Made by a program: the position numbers and the translations under genes
Assembly: GCA_030609245.1 (NCBI GenBank)
Contig: JAUWCP010000004.1
Span: 1-28,555, forward strand
Direction: 5' to 3'
Origin: Hyphomicrobium sp.
GTDB taxonomy: Bacteria > Pseudomonadota > Alphaproteobacteria > Rhizobiales > Hyphomicrobiaceae
Length of the DNA: 28,555 bases
Part shown: positions 8,138 to 17,654 of the stretch, piece after piece
Layout: each line of letters begins with the position of its first letter
Numbering within the stretch: the first letter of the stretch is position 1
Notes under the pieces: model-generated
Databases searched by the model: none
What the model saw: only the letters and a program-made list of their open reading frames with translations
Told to the model about the DNA's origin: nothing

Positions 8138-8743
8138 CTATCGATTGAGGGCGACGACGAGAGACTTCGGGTTTCCGCCGTTCTCGCTGATGTAGCTCTG
8201 GAACAAGTTGTCGAGGAACGAGGTCATCCAAAAACCAATGATCTGGGCATCGCGAACTTTGTAGGTCTTGCCCCTGCGCACCACGAGCCAGCGCACGTCG
8301 TAGCTGTCGCCATTGCGGAGCTTAACGCGGGTATCGACGTACGTGCCGTAGGTGGCACCGCGGGACTGCGCAGTCACAATGATGCGGTCCACCGGATACT
8401 TTGGAGATTCCTTGGCGGCGTAGCGGGCGATGAAATTGACCATGCCGCTGTAATAGACGGGACGGTCAGCACGCGGAAGGCTGTGCGCATAAGATCCTAG
8501 GGCCGAGATGCCGATCGAGGGAACGTCGGCGTTGGCTGCAAGAACTTTAGCGAACTGCGCGGATGAGCCGGAGCGGTGGGCCGACAGGAGTTCGTTAGAC
8601 ACCCTCTTCATATAGGCCGCAGGAGATTCGGCGCGTGCTGCAAAGCCCGTGAATGCGAGGGCAATAGCAGCCACCGTTACTATTTGAACGAGGCGGGAAA
8701 TACGGTTACGGGGCGCGTGACGCAACGAAGTTTCAATCAACAT
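8138..8743 (-). CDS. MlaC/Ttg2D family periplasmic phospholipid-binding protein
   Basis: MlaC proteins carry phospholipids between the outer membrane and the inner-membrane MlaFEDB transporter. The predicted 201-residue precursor starts with a basic region and hydrophobic core (about residues 14-36) ending in AARA-E, a likely Sec signal cleaved near residue 38. The mature part shows the family's C-terminal pattern YKVRDAQIIGFWMTSFLDN followed by LFQSYISENGGNP. The ATG at 8743 is chosen because AGGAGGAG lies about 10 bases upstream; an upstream in-frame start at 8800 has no such support. No mlaF, mlaE or mlaD gene is nearby, so this is an orphan or paralogous member. It lies downstream of a two-helix membrane protein gene and a possible 55-residue ORF on the same strand. 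Confidence 0.85.
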   Translation of the reverse strand: MLIETSLRHAPRNRISRLVQIVTVAAIALAFTGFAARAESPAAYMKRVSNELLSAHRSGSSAQFAKVLAANADVPSIGISALGSYAHSLPRADRPVYYSGMVNFIARYAAKESPKYPVDRIIVTAQSRGATYGTYVDTRVKLRNGDSYDVRWLVVRRGKTYKVRDAQIIGFWMTSFLDNLFQSYISENGGNPKSLVVALNR

Positions 8744-8904
8744 ACTAGAGAGGCTCCTCCTGGAAACTGCAGGCCGCGGGCACTGGCTTGGAATACGCAT
8801 ACACGCCGTTGCCTCTTCAACTCAATAAGCCCTGCGCACAGCGCTACGGTCATAGGTTGGACGAGGATAACGACGACATTTTGAACGGATGAGGGCTCAA
8901 ACAT
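8737..8904 (-). CDS. Possible small membrane ORF, 55 residues
   Basis: The ATG at 8904 is preceded on the minus strand by GGTGGAGG about 7 bases away, a strong ribosome binding site. The ORF overlaps the end of the upstream gene (stop 8897) by 8 bases and the MlaC-like start (8743) by 7 bases, an arrangement typical of translational coupling. The product has one hydrophobic stretch (NVVVILVQPMTVALCAGLIE, about residues 9-28) followed by a basic segment KRQRRV. I recognise no family. The signals could be chance, since the downstream half is rich in Arg, Gly and Ala as shadow frames often are. Confidence 0.35.
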   Translation of the reverse strand: MFEPSSVQNVVVILVQPMTVALCAGLIELKRQRRVCVFQASARGLQFPGGASLVC

Positions 8905-9529
8905 GTGCAGGCCTCCACCAAGTGAGTTTAGGAAGGCGTGGCCACATGGCATTGAGGCGATAAAGTTCCTTTGGGGGGACCACGGATTGGCCGAGCAGCA
9001 CGGCAACGCGGTCGATGTCTTCCTGCAACATGCGGTCGCCGACACCAACCAGCACCGACTTTTTGCGCTCGGGATGTATCAGAATGAGTTCGTGACGCGT
9101 GCCCGAAAGCGAGGCGCGCACGAGGTGGGTAATGCCAGCGAACGAGCTAAGCGGCGCCGTCCACGTCCAAGAGCGAAAGTTTTTGTCTTCAGTTACGGTG
9201 ACCGTCGTCTTGTTGATCTCGACGGTACGGTGCACGGCGAGCCGGTCGAGCAGGCGCTTTATGGGCAAACCGAGCAAATAGGCCAAGAAGCCAAGCGCAG
9301 CTAGGATTTCGAGCGCGAGTGTTGGTTGTTGCGCAACGATGGCGCGGGCTGCGGGCGCGGCAGCGGCCTGCACGATCAGGAAAGTGCAACCAAAGCCCAG
9401 CGCAACTACGATGGGAATGAGCAAAAGCAAAAGCGCCGTCGCGGTGCGGCGCGAGCACGTTTGAACGCTACGGAAGGGGAGACCGGAGGGTACCTGGGGC
9501 TCAATCCGGTCGAATATGGCTACGCGCAT
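8897..9529 (-). CDS. Hypothetical two-helix membrane protein
   Basis: This 210-residue protein belongs to no family I recognise. Two hydrophobic segments are visible, about residues 30-55 (ATALLLLLIPIVVALGFGC) and 71-92 (LALEILAALGFLAYLLGLPI). They are followed by a soluble C-terminal part with strand-like alternation (VEINKTTVTVTE, NFRSWTWTAPLSSF, HELILIHPERKKSVLVGV) that could be a small PH-like or beta-sandwich domain; this is inference. The start at 9529 has only a weak ribosome binding site, and a later start is possible. It is divergent from the SahR-like operon and sits upstream of the small ORF and MlaC-like gene, so a cell-envelope role is plausible but unproven. Confidence 0.7.
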   Translation of the reverse strand: MRVAIFDRIEPQVPSGLPFRSVQTCSRRTATALLLLLIPIVVALGFGCTFLIVQAAAAPAARAIVAQQPTLALEILAALGFLAYLLGLPIKRLLDRLAVHRTVEINKTTVTVTEDKNFRSWTWTAPLSSFAGITHLVRASLSGTRHELILIHPERKKSVLVGVGDRMLQEDIDRVAVLLGQSVVPPKELYRLNAMWPRLPKLTWWRPAHV

Positions 9530-9647
9530 CGTTATGTCCGCAACTGAGTGGCAGCTGCCGGCTAGGGTAAAAAATAGGGCTTACTCTGAGGTTAAGACCT
9601 GTGCCGAAAACGGGCGCTGAGGGCAGGAAAGTCAGAGAATGTGCTTC

Positions 9648-9675
9648 TTGACACATAAACATATCTTTATATGAT
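9648..9675 (+). promoter_or_regulatory. Sigma-70-type promoter of the sahR-metF-metH operon
   Basis: TTGACA (9648-9653) matches the -35 consensus exactly. TATGAT (9670-9675), with a 16-base spacer, is a good -10. Transcription would begin near 9682, leaving a leader of about 15 bases before the GTG at 9697. This is the strongest promoter-like sequence I saw in the window. Confidence 0.75.
9654..9673 (+). promoter_or_regulatory. Putative SahR-type operator inside the promoter spacer
   Basis: CATAAACATATCTTTATATG is an imperfect palindrome: 14 of 20 positions match its reverse complement, with outer arms CATA/TATG and an inner CATAT-cttt-ATATG repeat. It fills the space between the -35 and -10 elements, so a bound repressor would block polymerase. 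An AT-rich palindrome fits an ArsR-family winged-helix dimer, and the first gene of the operon encodes one. Assignment to SahR is inference from this context. Confidence 0.6.
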
Positions 9676-9685
9676 CGGTGGCCAC

Positions 9686-9691
9686 AGGAGG
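9686..9691 (+). promoter_or_regulatory. Shine-Dalgarno AGGAGG that decides the start of the SahR-like gene
   Basis: AGGAGG at 9686-9691 overlaps the first base of the upstream GTG at 9691, which therefore cannot be used with it. It stands 5 bases before the GTG at 9697, which is the better start. Confidence 0.7.
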
Positions 9692-9696
9692 TGCCC

Positions 9697-10722
9697 GTGG
9701 CAGGTTCACTCGCCAGCAAAGAGGTTGTGACGGCGCTTAAGGCGGCGGCCGAGCCGACGCGCTTGCGCATCCTGCTGCTGCTTGCCGCTGGGGAGCTCAG
9801 CGTCAAGGACCTCACTCAGATTCTGGGCCAAAGCCAGCCGCGCATCAGCCTGCATCTGAAGCTACTGGCCGAAGCGGGCTTAGTGGAACGCTTTCGCGAA
9901 GGGAGTTGGGCGTATTTCCACGTTTCCGATGGCACGCAAGGCGGCAGGCTCGCGTTGGACGTTCTGGCCCTTGTGGACGAGGTCGACCCAGTTGTCGAGC
10001 GCGATCGCGAGCGCGCGGAAGGCCTGAGGCGGGAGCGTGAGACTACCGCGCAAATCTATTTCCGCGAGCATGCTGCCGACTGGGATCGCATCCGCTCCTT
10101 GCACGTTGCCGAAAGCGAAGTCGAGCAGGCCATGAGCGTCGCGCTCGGGCGCGGTCCGTTCAAGCTGCTCGTCGACCTCGGTACTGGAACGGGCCGCATA
10201 CTGGAACTCTTTGCCGATCGCTACGAGCGCGGGCTGGGCTTCGATCTCAACGAGGCCATGCTGGCGTACGCGCGCAGCAAGCTGTCGACGGCGCAGCTGA
10301 AACGTGCGCAGGTGCGCCATGGTGATATTTACGCGCTGGCTCTGCCTGACTCAGTGGCCGACGCGGTCATCATGCACCAGGTGCTGCACTTTCTCTCCCA
10401 GCCGGCTCATGCCATTCGCGAGGCGGCTCGCGTGCTGACGCCAGGCGGGCAGCTGCTCATCGTCGATTTCGCGCCCCACGATTTGGAGTTCCTGCGCGAG
10501 GAGTACGCGCATGACCGGCTCGGATTTGCGCCGTCGCAGGTCGCGCAGTGGTTCAGCGATGCGGGTTTGGACCCGTTGGAGCAGCGCGACCTTGCACTCC
10601 GGACGAAGGGTGGGCGGGAACAGCTAACGGTATCGCTGTGGTTGGCAAAGCGCCCTGACACCATCCCTGCGGTCACCAAAAGCAAACGAACACACGCCCC
10701 CGCAGTGCAGGAGGCTTCCTGA
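9697..10722 (+). CDS. ArsR family regulator fused to a SAM-dependent methyltransferase domain (SahR-like)
   Basis: This 341-residue protein has two parts. Residues about 5-95 form an ArsR-type winged helix (LKAAAEPTRLRILLLLAAGE, LGQSQPRISLHLKLLAEAG); the Cys metal ligands of metal-sensing ArsR proteins are absent. Residues about 120-320 form a class I methyltransferase domain with motif I VDLGTGTG (159-166), acidic GFDLNEAML, and DAVIMHQVLHFLSQP. The architecture and position directly before metF and metH match SahR-type regulators, which respond to S-adenosylhomocysteine; the methyltransferase fold would bind that ligand. It is probably a repressor of its own operon through the palindrome in the promoter. 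GTG 9697 is chosen over GTG 9691. The stop overlaps the metF start by one base (TGATG), so expression is coupled. Confidence 0.88.
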   Translation: MAGSLASKEVVTALKAAAEPTRLRILLLLAAGELSVKDLTQILGQSQPRISLHLKLLAEAGLVERFREGSWAYFHVSDGTQGGRLALDVLALVDEVDPVVERDRERAEGLRRERETTAQIYFREHAADWDRIRSLHVAESEVEQAMSVALGRGPFKLLVDLGTGTGRILELFADRYERGLGFDLNEAMLAYARSKLSTAQLKRAQVRHGDIYALALPDSVADAVIMHQVLHFLSQPAHAIREAARVLTPGGQLLIVDFAPHDLEFLREEYAHDRLGFAPSQVAQWFSDAGLDPLEQRDLALRTKGGREQLTVSLWLAKRPDTIPAVTKSKRTHAPAVQEAS

Positions 10723-11648
10723 TGGTGACTTTGACCGAGCGTAAGAGCCGGCTCCTAGGTGCTGGCGAGATCGAGGTGTCTTTCGAGTTCTTCCCGCCGA
10801 AGACGGAGAAGATGGAGGCAACACTTTGGGCGGCCATTGAACGGCTTGCGCCGCTAGGGCCGGAGTTCGTTTCCGTCACGTACGGAGCAGGCGGTTCTAC
10901 GCGCGAGCGCACGCACGCAACCGTTGCCCGAATCATAAAGGAAACCGAATTAAAGCCCGCCGCCCATCTGACTTGCGTTTCGGCAACGAAGGATGAGGTT
11001 GACGCTGTGGCGCGAGACTATTGGGATGCCGGCGTTCGTCACGTCGTCGCCCTGCGCGGCGATCCCGCTGCCGGTCCTGGCACCAAATATGAGCCGCACC
11101 CGGGCGGCTACATTAATGCGGCCGATCTCGTCTCGGGCCTAAAGAAGATTGCAAATTTCGAGATTTCGGTCGCCGGCTATCCCGAAATGCATCCAGAGAG
11201 CGCCTCGCCGGCCGCCGACATGGACAATCTCAAGGCCAAGGTCGATGCCGGGGCCGACCGCGTTATCACCCAGTTTGGCTTCGACAACGCGCCGTTTCTG
11301 GGATTTCTGGAGCGTGCCCGTGCGGCAGGGATCTGGGTGCCGATCAGGCCCGGCATCGTGCCAATCCACAACTACAAGCAAGTGGCGGGGTTTGCTCAGC
11401 GCACGGGCGCAAGCATGCCCTCCTGGCTGGCGCACCGCTTCGAGGGACTAGAAGACGATCCAGCGACGAGCCATCTCGTTGCCGCGGCAGTGGCGACCGA
11501 GCAGGTGATGGATCTCATCGATGAGGGCGTGAAGAAATTCCACTTCTATACGCTCAACCGCGCGGATCTTGTCTACGCGATCTGCCATCTGCTGGGATTG
11601 CGGCCGCATCAAGTAGTGCGGGGCGCAAAGCAGCGCGCGGCCGTATAA
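10722..11648 (+). CDS. metF: Methylenetetrahydrofolate reductase (MetF)
   Basis: MetF reduces 5,10-methylene-THF to 5-methyl-THF with FAD and NAD(P)H, supplying the methyl group for methionine synthase. The 308-residue protein has the bacterial single-domain TIM-barrel length. The conserved start VSFEFFPPKTEKME includes the catalytic Glu region, followed by VSVTYGAGGSTRERT, AHLTCVSATKDEV, VALRGDPAAG, AGYPEMHPES, ADRVITQFGFDN and VPIRPGIVPI. The ATG at 10722 overlaps the previous stop (TGATG) and has AGGAGG at 10709-10714. metH part 1 begins 13 bases after its stop. Regulation is expected from the SahR-like operator upstream of the operon. Confidence 0.97.
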   Translation: MVTLTERKSRLLGAGEIEVSFEFFPPKTEKMEATLWAAIERLAPLGPEFVSVTYGAGGSTRERTHATVARIIKETELKPAAHLTCVSATKDEVDAVARDYWDAGVRHVVALRGDPAAGPGTKYEPHPGGYINAADLVSGLKKIANFEISVAGYPEMHPESASPAADMDNLKAKVDAGADRVITQFGFDNAPFLGFLERARAAGIWVPIRPGIVPIHNYKQVAGFAQRTGASMPSWLAHRFEGLEDDPATSHLVAAAVATEQVMDLIDEGVKKFHFYTLNRADLVYAICHLLGLRPHQVVRGAKQRAAV

Positions 11649-11661
11649 GGGAGAGCCACAA

Positions 11662-12719
11662 GTGAAAAAGATTGCTAGCGCGAGAGCGCTGGAAGCGGCG
11701 GCCGCAGAGCGCATCCTCATCATCGATGGTGCTATGGGAACCATGATCCAGCGCTACAGGCTGGACGAGGCCGGGTACCGCGGGGAACGCTTCAAGGACT
11801 GGAAGCGGGACGTGAAGGGCAACAATGATCTGCTGGTGCTGACTCAGCCGGACATCATCGAAGCCATACACGAAGAGTATCTGGCCGCCGGTGCCGATCT
11901 TCTGGAGACCAACACGTTCAATGCGCAACGCATCTCCATGGCCGATTATGGAATGGAGGAATTCTCCTATGAGATGAACGTAGCGGCGGCAAAGATCGCG
12001 CGCTTGGCGGCCGATAAGTGGACCAAGAAGACGCCGGAAAAGCCACGCTTCGTGGCGGGCGCCGTTGGCCCGACGAACCGCACCGCCTCGATCTCGCCCG
12101 ACGTCAACGATCCCGCCTTCCGCAACGTCGACTTCGATCAATTGCGCGAGGCCTATAAGGAGCAGGTGCGCGGTCTCATCGAAGGCGGCGCCGACATCAT
12201 TCTGATCGAGACGATCTTCGACACGCTCAACGCCAAAGCGGCCGGCGTTGCAACGCTGGAGGTGTTCGAGGAGACGGGCGTTGAACTTCCTATCATGGTC
12301 TCGGGCACCATTACCGACCGGTCGGGCAGGACGCTCTCAGGACAGACGCCGGAAGCGTTCTGGTACTCGATGCGGCACCTGAGGCCATTCTCGATCGGAC
12401 TGAATTGCGCGCTGGGCGCTGAACTGATGCGGCCATATCTGGCCGAGCTCGCCGCGCATGCTGATACGCGCGTCTCTGCGTATCCCAATGCGGGTTTGCC
12501 AAATGAGATGGGCGAGTACGAAGAGACACCCGACGACATGGCCTGCCAGATCGAACCGTGGGCGAAGGATGGCATCCTCAACATCGTTGGCGGTTGCTGC
12601 GGCTCCACGCCCGACCACATCCGGCATATTGCCGAGCACGTGAAAAAATACAGTCCGCGCAAGATCCCCGAGATCGCACCCAAGATGCGGCTTTCGGGCT
12701 TGGAACCTTTTATCTACGG

Positions 12720-12723
<4 letters not shown>
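11662..12723 (+). CDS. metH: Methionine synthase, homocysteine-binding module (split MetH, part 1)
   Basis: This 353-residue protein corresponds to the N-terminal Zn/homocysteine domain of cobalamin-dependent MetH. It begins with ILIIDGAMGTMIQRYRLDE; the three zinc cysteines are C249 in GLNCALG and C312-C313 in GGCCGSTPDH, at nearly the same positions as in full-length E. coli MetH (247, 310, 311). It ends with MRLSGLEPFIYG, the point at which the full-length enzyme continues into the pterin module. GTG at 11662 is used, with AAGGGAGAG upstream. The stop overlaps the part 2 start within ATGATGA, so the halves are translationally coupled and presumably assemble into one enzyme. The split is clean at the domain boundary, arguing against a recent frameshift. 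Confidence 0.95.
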
Positions 12724-15434
<2,711 letters not shown>

Positions 15435-15580
15435 GCGTTGCAATATGGCCCGGTAGCAAATCGTCTTCATCCACAATTCTCATAGCGTTGTTTCATGAGC
15501 GCTGTTCGCGTGATAGCTTCCCCGCGCGTCGTTCCGCCTCTACGGACCGGTGCTGCGAAATCTTGGGGGAGACACGAGCC

Positions 15581-15919
15581 ATGCTTGGACGCCTAATCCT
15601 AATACTGCTTCAAATCGTGGTCGCGTGGTTCTTGGCACCGATCATCGCCAAGTATGTTCCCGTGGCCGGCGTTTTTGGCCTGTTTGTGTTCGCCATCATC
15701 TGCGCGATCATCGTCTTTCTGGTCGGCGTGCTTGCCGCACAGGTGCTCAGGGACGTTGGGCAGCCCGGCAGCGCGACGCTGACATGGTGTCTTATCTTGG
15801 CGCTGGTTGCGGCAGCGATCGCAACCTGGGGCCCTTCGCTTGTGCCGCAAATCGGCCGTGTTCCAGATCGCGCGCTTGTCTTAGCGGGCGCCATCCTCGG
15901 CTATCTCGTCAAGAAGTAA
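15581..15919 (+). CDS. Small four-helix hypothetical membrane protein
   Basis: This 112-residue protein is mostly hydrophobic, with likely membrane segments near residues 4-20, 28-53, 66-84 and 97-110, and ends in YLVKK. I recognise no domain. The ATG at 15581 is preceded by GGGGGA and GAGAC (15565-15573), which favours it over longer frames that reach back into metH. It follows metH by 146 bases on the same strand and is followed by a strong terminator-like hairpin, so it may be the last gene of the met transcript or a separate unit. Its residue composition looks like a real inner-membrane protein. Confidence 0.75.
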   Translation: MLGRLILILLQIVVAWFLAPIIAKYVPVAGVFGLFVFAIICAIIVFLVGVLAAQVLRDVGQPGSATLTWCLILALVAAAIATWGPSLVPQIGRVPDRALVLAGAILGYLVKK

Positions 15920-15949
15920 GGGCCGCGAGCACGTCCTTGCTAAAATACA

Positions 15950-15980
15950 AAGGCGCGGAGCTAACTCCGCGCCTTCTCTT
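15950..15980 (+). terminator. Terminator-like hairpin after the small membrane protein gene
   Basis: AAGGCGCGGAG (15950-15960) and CTCCGCGCCTT (15965-15975) form a perfect 11-bp GC-rich stem with a CTAA loop. CTCTTT follows, a weak T-run on the plus strand. The left side is A-rich (TAAAATACAA), giving TTGTATTTTA on the minus strand, so it may terminate both ways and separate the met region from the minus-strand small ORF. Confidence 0.75.
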
Positions 15981-16003
15981 TGTGCCTTAGTCTTTTCAGT
16001 GCC

Positions 16004-16033
16004 GTTCCGAGTCTCGGGGGGATCGCTCGGAAC
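16004..16033 (-). repeat. Inverted repeat downstream of the 31-residue ORF
   Basis: GTTCCGAG (16004-16011) and CTCGGAAC (16026-16033) are perfect 8-base arms around a 14-base G-rich loop. It lies 40 bases past the stop of the minus-strand small ORF. No T-run follows on either strand, so a terminator role is uncertain. Confidence 0.4.
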
Positions 16034-16073
16034 TGGTATCGAAGCTCAATTGTGCTTGGACTTCAGCTGCGCC

Positions 16074-16169
16074 TCATACCATGCCAAACACAATTGCAGC
16101 GATGAAGCCGAATGACAGAAGCGCAGCAAGTACGTTCAGTCTCATCGAGAGTTCCATCGTCGCCTCCAT
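16074..16169 (-). CDS. Small single-helix membrane protein, 31 residues
   Basis: The short ORF starts at ATG 16169, with AAGGTGG about 5 bases upstream on the minus strand, and ends at TGA 16074-16076. The product begins MEATMELSMR and continues into one clean hydrophobic segment, LNVLAALLSFGFIAAIVFGM (residues 11-30), so it could be a small inner-membrane peptide. A second ATG at residue 9 gives a 23-residue alternative. The helical segment, good ribosome binding site and structured surroundings favour a real gene; I recall similar short ORFs in related alphaproteobacteria but cannot search. Function is unknown. Confidence 0.5.
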   Translation of the reverse strand: MEATMELSMRLNVLAALLSFGFIAAIVFGMV

Positions 16170-16630
16170 ACCGGCCACCTTGTTTGGTGGCTCGTTCCGA
16201 TGCGGAAGGGGCCCGCATCGGTTCGCGGACCCTAAGCGGGCACGAGAAGGCTTGCCAAGTTAAAAAGTTTTTGCAGTGCAAGAGCGTGTACGCCCTTACG
16301 TCATATACAATCAAACAGCAGGCAAACCTGGCATTGCCGCCACAGGTGTGTGGTTTGCGCGCAAAAATGCTTATCTGCTCGTGGCTTCTTCCCGAGCAAA
16401 TTTGATGGAATTGCATCAGATGTGATGTTGTCCGCGAATTCGCAGGCCTCTTAGCGTATCAAATGGCACTCTATTGCGCCGCGAGATAGGGCTGTGAATC
16501 TTTTGTCGGTTCCGCCTTGCCGGCTGCTGCCAGGGCCGGAAAAGGACGTCGGCAAGAGCTCAGGCGGGCGTTTCTGGATCGCCACTAAGACCGGCTGAGC
16601 GACGGGGTTCGCGTGCGTCCTCGCTCAACC
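16170..16630. other. Intergenic region with structured leader of the small ORF
   Basis: No convincing gene is seen here. Close to the small minus-strand ORF are CCACC/GGTGG around its ribosome binding site (16175-16190) and a 9-bp perfect stem CCGATGCGG/CCGCATCGG (16197-16221). The part from about 16260 to 16330 is AT-rich and may hold its promoter, but I found no clear -35/-10 pair. From 16440 to 16620 there are only short broken frames on both strands. The longer minus-strand frame 16063-16416 has cysteine- and arginine-rich composition and is not supported. Confidence 0.5.
16197..16221 (-). promoter_or_regulatory. Nine-base-pair hairpin in the leader of the 31-residue ORF
   Basis: CCGATGCGG (16197-16205) pairs perfectly with CCGCATCGG (16213-16221) around a 7-base loop. 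It lies 28 bases upstream of the small ORF's ATG on the minus strand, next to a second short inverted repeat that covers the ribosome binding site. It could control translation or act as an attenuator. Role inferred from position. Confidence 0.4.
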
Positions 16631-17428
16631 TCAACGTCCTTGAAAACGCGGCTTGCGCTTTTCGAGAAAAGCGCGGCGGCCCTCCGCGTAGTCCTCGCTG
16701 TTAAAGCAGGCGACGACGGCCGCATCGAGCGCAGCCATATCGGGTGTCTCAGGGTGGCGGACAATCTCGTCGATCACATGCTTGGCCGCGCGCACCGTAA
16801 GTGGCGCGTTGGCAGCGATCTCTTGTGCGAGCGCGCGCACTGCATCTTTGAGCTTGTCCGCTTCGACAACACCGTTAACGAGGCCCATGCTGGCGGCTTC
16901 AGTAACTTTGAAGCGGCGTCCGGTAAACAACATCTCCTTAGCGCGTGACGGTGGAACGGCAGCAAGAAGCGGGCGCACCCAGCGTGCATTGTATCCGAGC
17001 CCTAGCTTGGCAGCAGGAATGGCGAACTCGGCCTTTTCGTCGGCAAGGCGAATATCGGTACATAGGGCAAGCCCGAGCCCGCCGCCGAGACAGAAGCCGT
17101 GGATCATGGTGATGGTAGGCTTGGTGCAGCCGCTCAACGCGGTGAAGGCGGCGTGATTCAGTGCGTCGTACTCCGCGGCATTCTCACCGGTGCGCGCACT
17201 TTCGAACTCAGAGATGTCGGCGCCGGCGGAAAAGGCGCGCTCGCCGGCCCCTCGCAACACAATGACGCGGATTGTGTCATCGCGCTCCGCGTCGGCAAGC
17301 AAGTCTGGCAACGTCTTCCACATCAATGCGGTCAATGCGTTCATGCGCGCCGGGTTGTCGGCGATGATCCAAGCGATCTCGCCATCGCGCTCAAATCGAA
17401 GCGTGGCGGGTGGGGTCGAATTCGGCAT
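16631..17428 (-). CDS. Crotonase/enoyl-CoA hydratase superfamily protein without the usual catalytic Glu pair
   Basis: The 265-residue length and fold markers are typical of the crotonase family: oxyanion-hole segments RAFSAGADISEF (residues 64-75) and CLGGGLGLALCTDIRLAD (113-130), then EFAIPAAKLGLGYNARW, and the C-terminal AEGRRAFLEKRKPRF. In hydratases two Glu residues activate water; the matching positions here are G119 (in GGGLGLAL) and A139 (in IPAAKLG). Standard enoyl-CoA hydration is therefore unlikely, and the true CoA-thioester reaction (isomerase, decarboxylase, hydrolase or other) cannot be named. The ATG at 17428 has AAGGA upstream. It is monocistronic and divergent from cysE. Confidence 0.88.
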   Translation of the reverse strand: MPNSTPPATLRFERDGEIAWIIADNPARMNALTALMWKTLPDLLADAERDDTIRVIVLRGAGERAFSAGADISEFESARTGENAAEYDALNHAAFTALSGCTKPTITMIHGFCLGGGLGLALCTDIRLADEKAEFAIPAAKLGLGYNARWVRPLLAAVPPSRAKEMLFTGRRFKVTEAASMGLVNGVVEADKLKDAVRALAQEIAANAPLTVRAAKHVIDEIVRHPETPDMAALDAAVVACFNSEDYAEGRRAFLEKRKPRFQGR

Positions 17429-17600
17429 TGTGAATCCTTAAGTGACTTTTCCAATTTATAGAGCGCGCTTTAAGCACATCTGGCAATTGGGCCAGGAGGC
17501 GGACTCGAATAGGTGATCTGCGGACCGTATAGAGGCCAATTGGTTGGTAGGCGTTGACGTGGCAGCGCCATCTTTGTAGGCCGGTCGGAGTCAAAGCCAC

Positions 17601-17617
17601 GAGGTCAAATAGACCTC
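17601..17617 (+). promoter_or_regulatory. Palindrome upstream of cysE
   Basis: GAGGTC and GACCTC form perfect 6-base arms around AAATA, 38 bases before the cysE ATG. The position fits an operator or a short leader hairpin. No regulator can be assigned. Confidence 0.3.
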
Positions 17618-17654
17618 CGCTACAACCTTGAGCAGAAGGCTCAGGAGTAACATC

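Noticed and set aside
9600..9697. SAM riboswitch ahead of the met operon
   Set aside because: The distance from the promoter to the start is only about 22 bases, leaving no room for a riboswitch in the transcript; control by the ArsR-type regulator explains the region better.
12558..12719. Upstream extension of metH part 2
   Set aside because: It lies wholly inside part 1 in another frame, with Arg/His-rich shadow composition; the ATGATGA junction is the natural start.
16063..16416. Minus-strand ORF of 117 codons
   Set aside because: Composition is unlike a real protein and it has no recognisable domain; it overlaps the better-supported 31-residue ORF in a different frame.
17495..17530. tRNA-like T-arm string GGACTCGAATAG
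   Set aside because: No pairing arms, acceptor stem or CCA end can be built around it.
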